A model generated the notes under the pieces. It had not been told where the DNA came from. It was given only the letters and a program-made list of their open reading frames with translations, and did not search any database. Positions 62,292 to 64,000 of a DNA stretch of 64,000 nt are shown here, in pieces. Every line of letters begins with the position of its first letter. The first letter of the stretch is position 1. This DNA is from Botryotinia globosa (Eukaryota; Ascomycota; Leotiomycetes; Helotiales; Sclerotiniaceae). Position numbers and translations under genes: made by a program. The DNA is taken from the NCBI GenBank assembly GCA_014898425.1, contig RCSZ01000009.1, positions 124,001 through 188,000 of the forward strand, given 5' to 3'.

Positions 62292-62910
62292 GACGAGGTT
62301 GATTGTCGCGATTGTTGGTTTGCGATAGAGGGAGATCTTATCTGAGATGGATGGATGAATGAGGAAGTGGTTCGATGAAATACAATTAATTCACTTTAAT
62401 GATATGTATGATACTTTTGAAGTAAGAAAAGGGAGAGATGGATAGGAAAGAGTGAAGAGAAGAGAAGAGAAGAGAGAAAAGAAAAAGAGGAAGATGTTAT
62501 GTTATGTTGTTATGTATGTACATATAGTTAAATTATAAGCTGAGCAATCACTCAATCAATAATCTCCTCACTCCCCATCCATTCTCTCCAGCCACGGGAG
62601 CTCTGGTTACTTTCTGTACCGTGCAAAAAACAATCAAGGTCCACGGGTAGGTTACGTTTGGGTGTACAGCAATTCACGCGTTTTGGTATAGAGTCGTAGT
62701 CATCGTAATGAGTAGGTAGTTTTATGATCTGTTGTCTGAGACTGTGGTTTTTGGGGGGAATGTATGTAATATTTACTTTATTGGGAGAGGACTTTGTCTG
62801 TTGTTGTATGTATCTACTGTATCTACTAGGTAGGTATTGGACATGTTGATATATGTCTATGTTCTATCTTCTGGACAGGTTACGTAGAGGATTTGAGGAA
62901 ATGTGAGATG

Positions 62911-62945
62911 CGTATCACGTATCACGTATCACGTATCACGTATCA
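62911..62945. repeat. (CGTATCA)n, five copies
   Basis: Five perfect tandem copies of the 7-base unit cgtatca, then a broken copy. Confidence 0.9.
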
Positions 62946-63177
62946 CGTTTCAACTTTCAACCTATCAAGGGTCATTGAATGGGGGATTCACAAAATGGAA
63001 GTCTGGACTGATTGGTGGATTGGGTGGATTGGGTTGGTTTGTGCATGCAAAACATGAATTGGCCAAGTCGGGGAAGGGAAGAGAAGGGGGGAGAGATATG
63101 GATGGTACTTTGTACAGGAATAGGAATCAGGATGGATGAAGAGTTGTGGAGGAGATGAGATATCGATTGGTTGTGTG

Positions 63178-63620
63178 TATGTATATGTATGTATGTAGTA
63201 TGTAGTATAGTATATATGTAGTATATAGTATGTAGTATATAGTATGTAGTATATAGTATGTAGTATATATGTAGTATATATGTATATAGTATATATGTAG
63301 TATATATGTATATAGTATATATGTAGTATATATGTAGTATATAGTATGTAGTATATAGTATGTAGTATATAGTATGTAGTATATATGTAGTATATATGTA
63401 TATAGTATATATGTAGTATATATGTAGTATATAGTATGTAGTATATAGTATGTAGTATATAGTATGTAGTATATAGTATGTAGTATATATGTAGTATATA
63501 TGTATGTAGTATATATGTAGTATATATGTAGTATATATGTAGTATATAGTATGTAGTATATAGTATGTAGTATGTAGTATATAGTATGTAGTATATATGT
63601 AGTATATATGTATGTAGTAT
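63178..63620. repeat. Composite (GTAGTATATA/TATGTAGTATATAG)n satellite-like array
   Basis: About 440 bases built from gtagtata, tatgtagtat and atatatgta words in varying order. Higher-order blocks recur, such as gtagtatatatgtatatag and tagtatgtagtatatag. Confidence 0.9.
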
Positions 63621-63884
63621 GGGATAGATGTTTGTAAGAGGGAGGGGGAGGGAGAGGAGAGTGTGATAGTGTGTGAGAGAGAGAGAGGAGAGGACCATAA
63701 GATACAATTTACCTATTGTTGCGGCGTTTGTAGACTGTCTACATATTATGTGCAACTACTAGGTAGTTAGTTGTATATCAAGATAGATGAGGGAAATCGA
63801 CTCTCTATTCAGGTGATGCAAATGAAACCTTTTTGAAAGAATCAGTCATATATTGGAGATATATATTAAGTATATGAGAAGTAT

Positions 63885-64000
63885 TGATATATCTATTTAT
63901 CTATTTATATATCTATATATCTATATATCTATATATCTATATATCTATATATCTATATATCTATATATCTATATATCTATATATCTATATCTATATACTA
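63885..64000. repeat. (ATATATCT)n microsatellite, runs off the right edge
   Basis: About twelve copies of the 8-base unit atatatct, preceded by atctattt variants and breaking up at the window end. Confidence 0.9.

Larger units (their letters stand above)
62292..64000. other. Gene-free right end with repeats
   Basis: About 1.7 kb with the peroxiredoxin promoter and simple repeats. The long minus-strand frame 62988-63755 is made by the repeat array and encodes only Tyr/Ile/Leu/Thr/His periodicity, so it is not a gene. Confidence 0.6.

Noticed and set aside
62988..63755. Minus-strand open frame of 255 codons
   Set aside because: Most of it is the translated GTAGTATATA repeat array, giving only Tyr/Ile/Leu/Thr/His periodicity.

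Overview
The window is nuclear DNA of a filamentous ascomycete. The genes carry many short GT-AG introns of about 50-180 bp with CTAAC-like branch points, and they encode fungal families: VTC1, a GH71 alpha-1,3-glucanase, a PL3 pectate lyase, a HET-type incompatibility relic, the fungal complex I 21.3 kDa subunit and a PrxQ/Dot5-type nuclear peroxiredoxin. The plant cell wall enzymes and the AT-leaning intergenic DNA fit a Leotiomycete such as a Botrytis/Sclerotinia relative, but that placement is inference. All gene models were spliced by hand from the sequence.

Left part (1-16 kb): the 5' half of VTC1 runs off the left edge and is divergent to a Tctex-type dynein light chain. Next come an F-box protein, about 2.3 kb of low-complexity DNA, a broken HET-type gene beside an AT island, a ten-exon secreted GH71 glucanase, a voltage-gated proton channel (Hv1) and a Pab2/PABPN1-like RRM-RGG protein. 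Middle part (16-37 kb): a Rsp5/HulA HECT ubiquitin ligase, a GPI-anchored serine/threonine-rich wall protein, a pectate lyase with a GC-AG intron, a second F-box-like protein, about 3.3 kb without genes, an iron-type alcohol dehydrogenase/maleylacetate reductase, and two low-complexity orphan proteins.

Right part (37-64 kb): a seven-exon DEAH/RHA helicase of the DHX29/YLR419W group and the giant GCN1 are divergent across about 0.4 kb, followed by ribosomal protein eL19. This makes a translation-themed block. After it come serine hydroxymethyltransferase with a mitochondrial presequence, complex I 21.3 kDa subunit, a gene desert of about 4.5 kb packed with purine-rich DNA and microsatellites, a peroxiredoxin with long basic and acidic extensions, and a repeat-rich right end.

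Most loci are ordinary housekeeping genes. The points most worth a second look are the proton channel with a non-consensus third S4 charge, catalytic or initiator codons split by introns (HECT Cys, peroxidatic Cys, eL19 ATG), the HET relic, the four-module tail of the glucanase, and the purine-skewed desert. No clearly new multi-gene system is visible.
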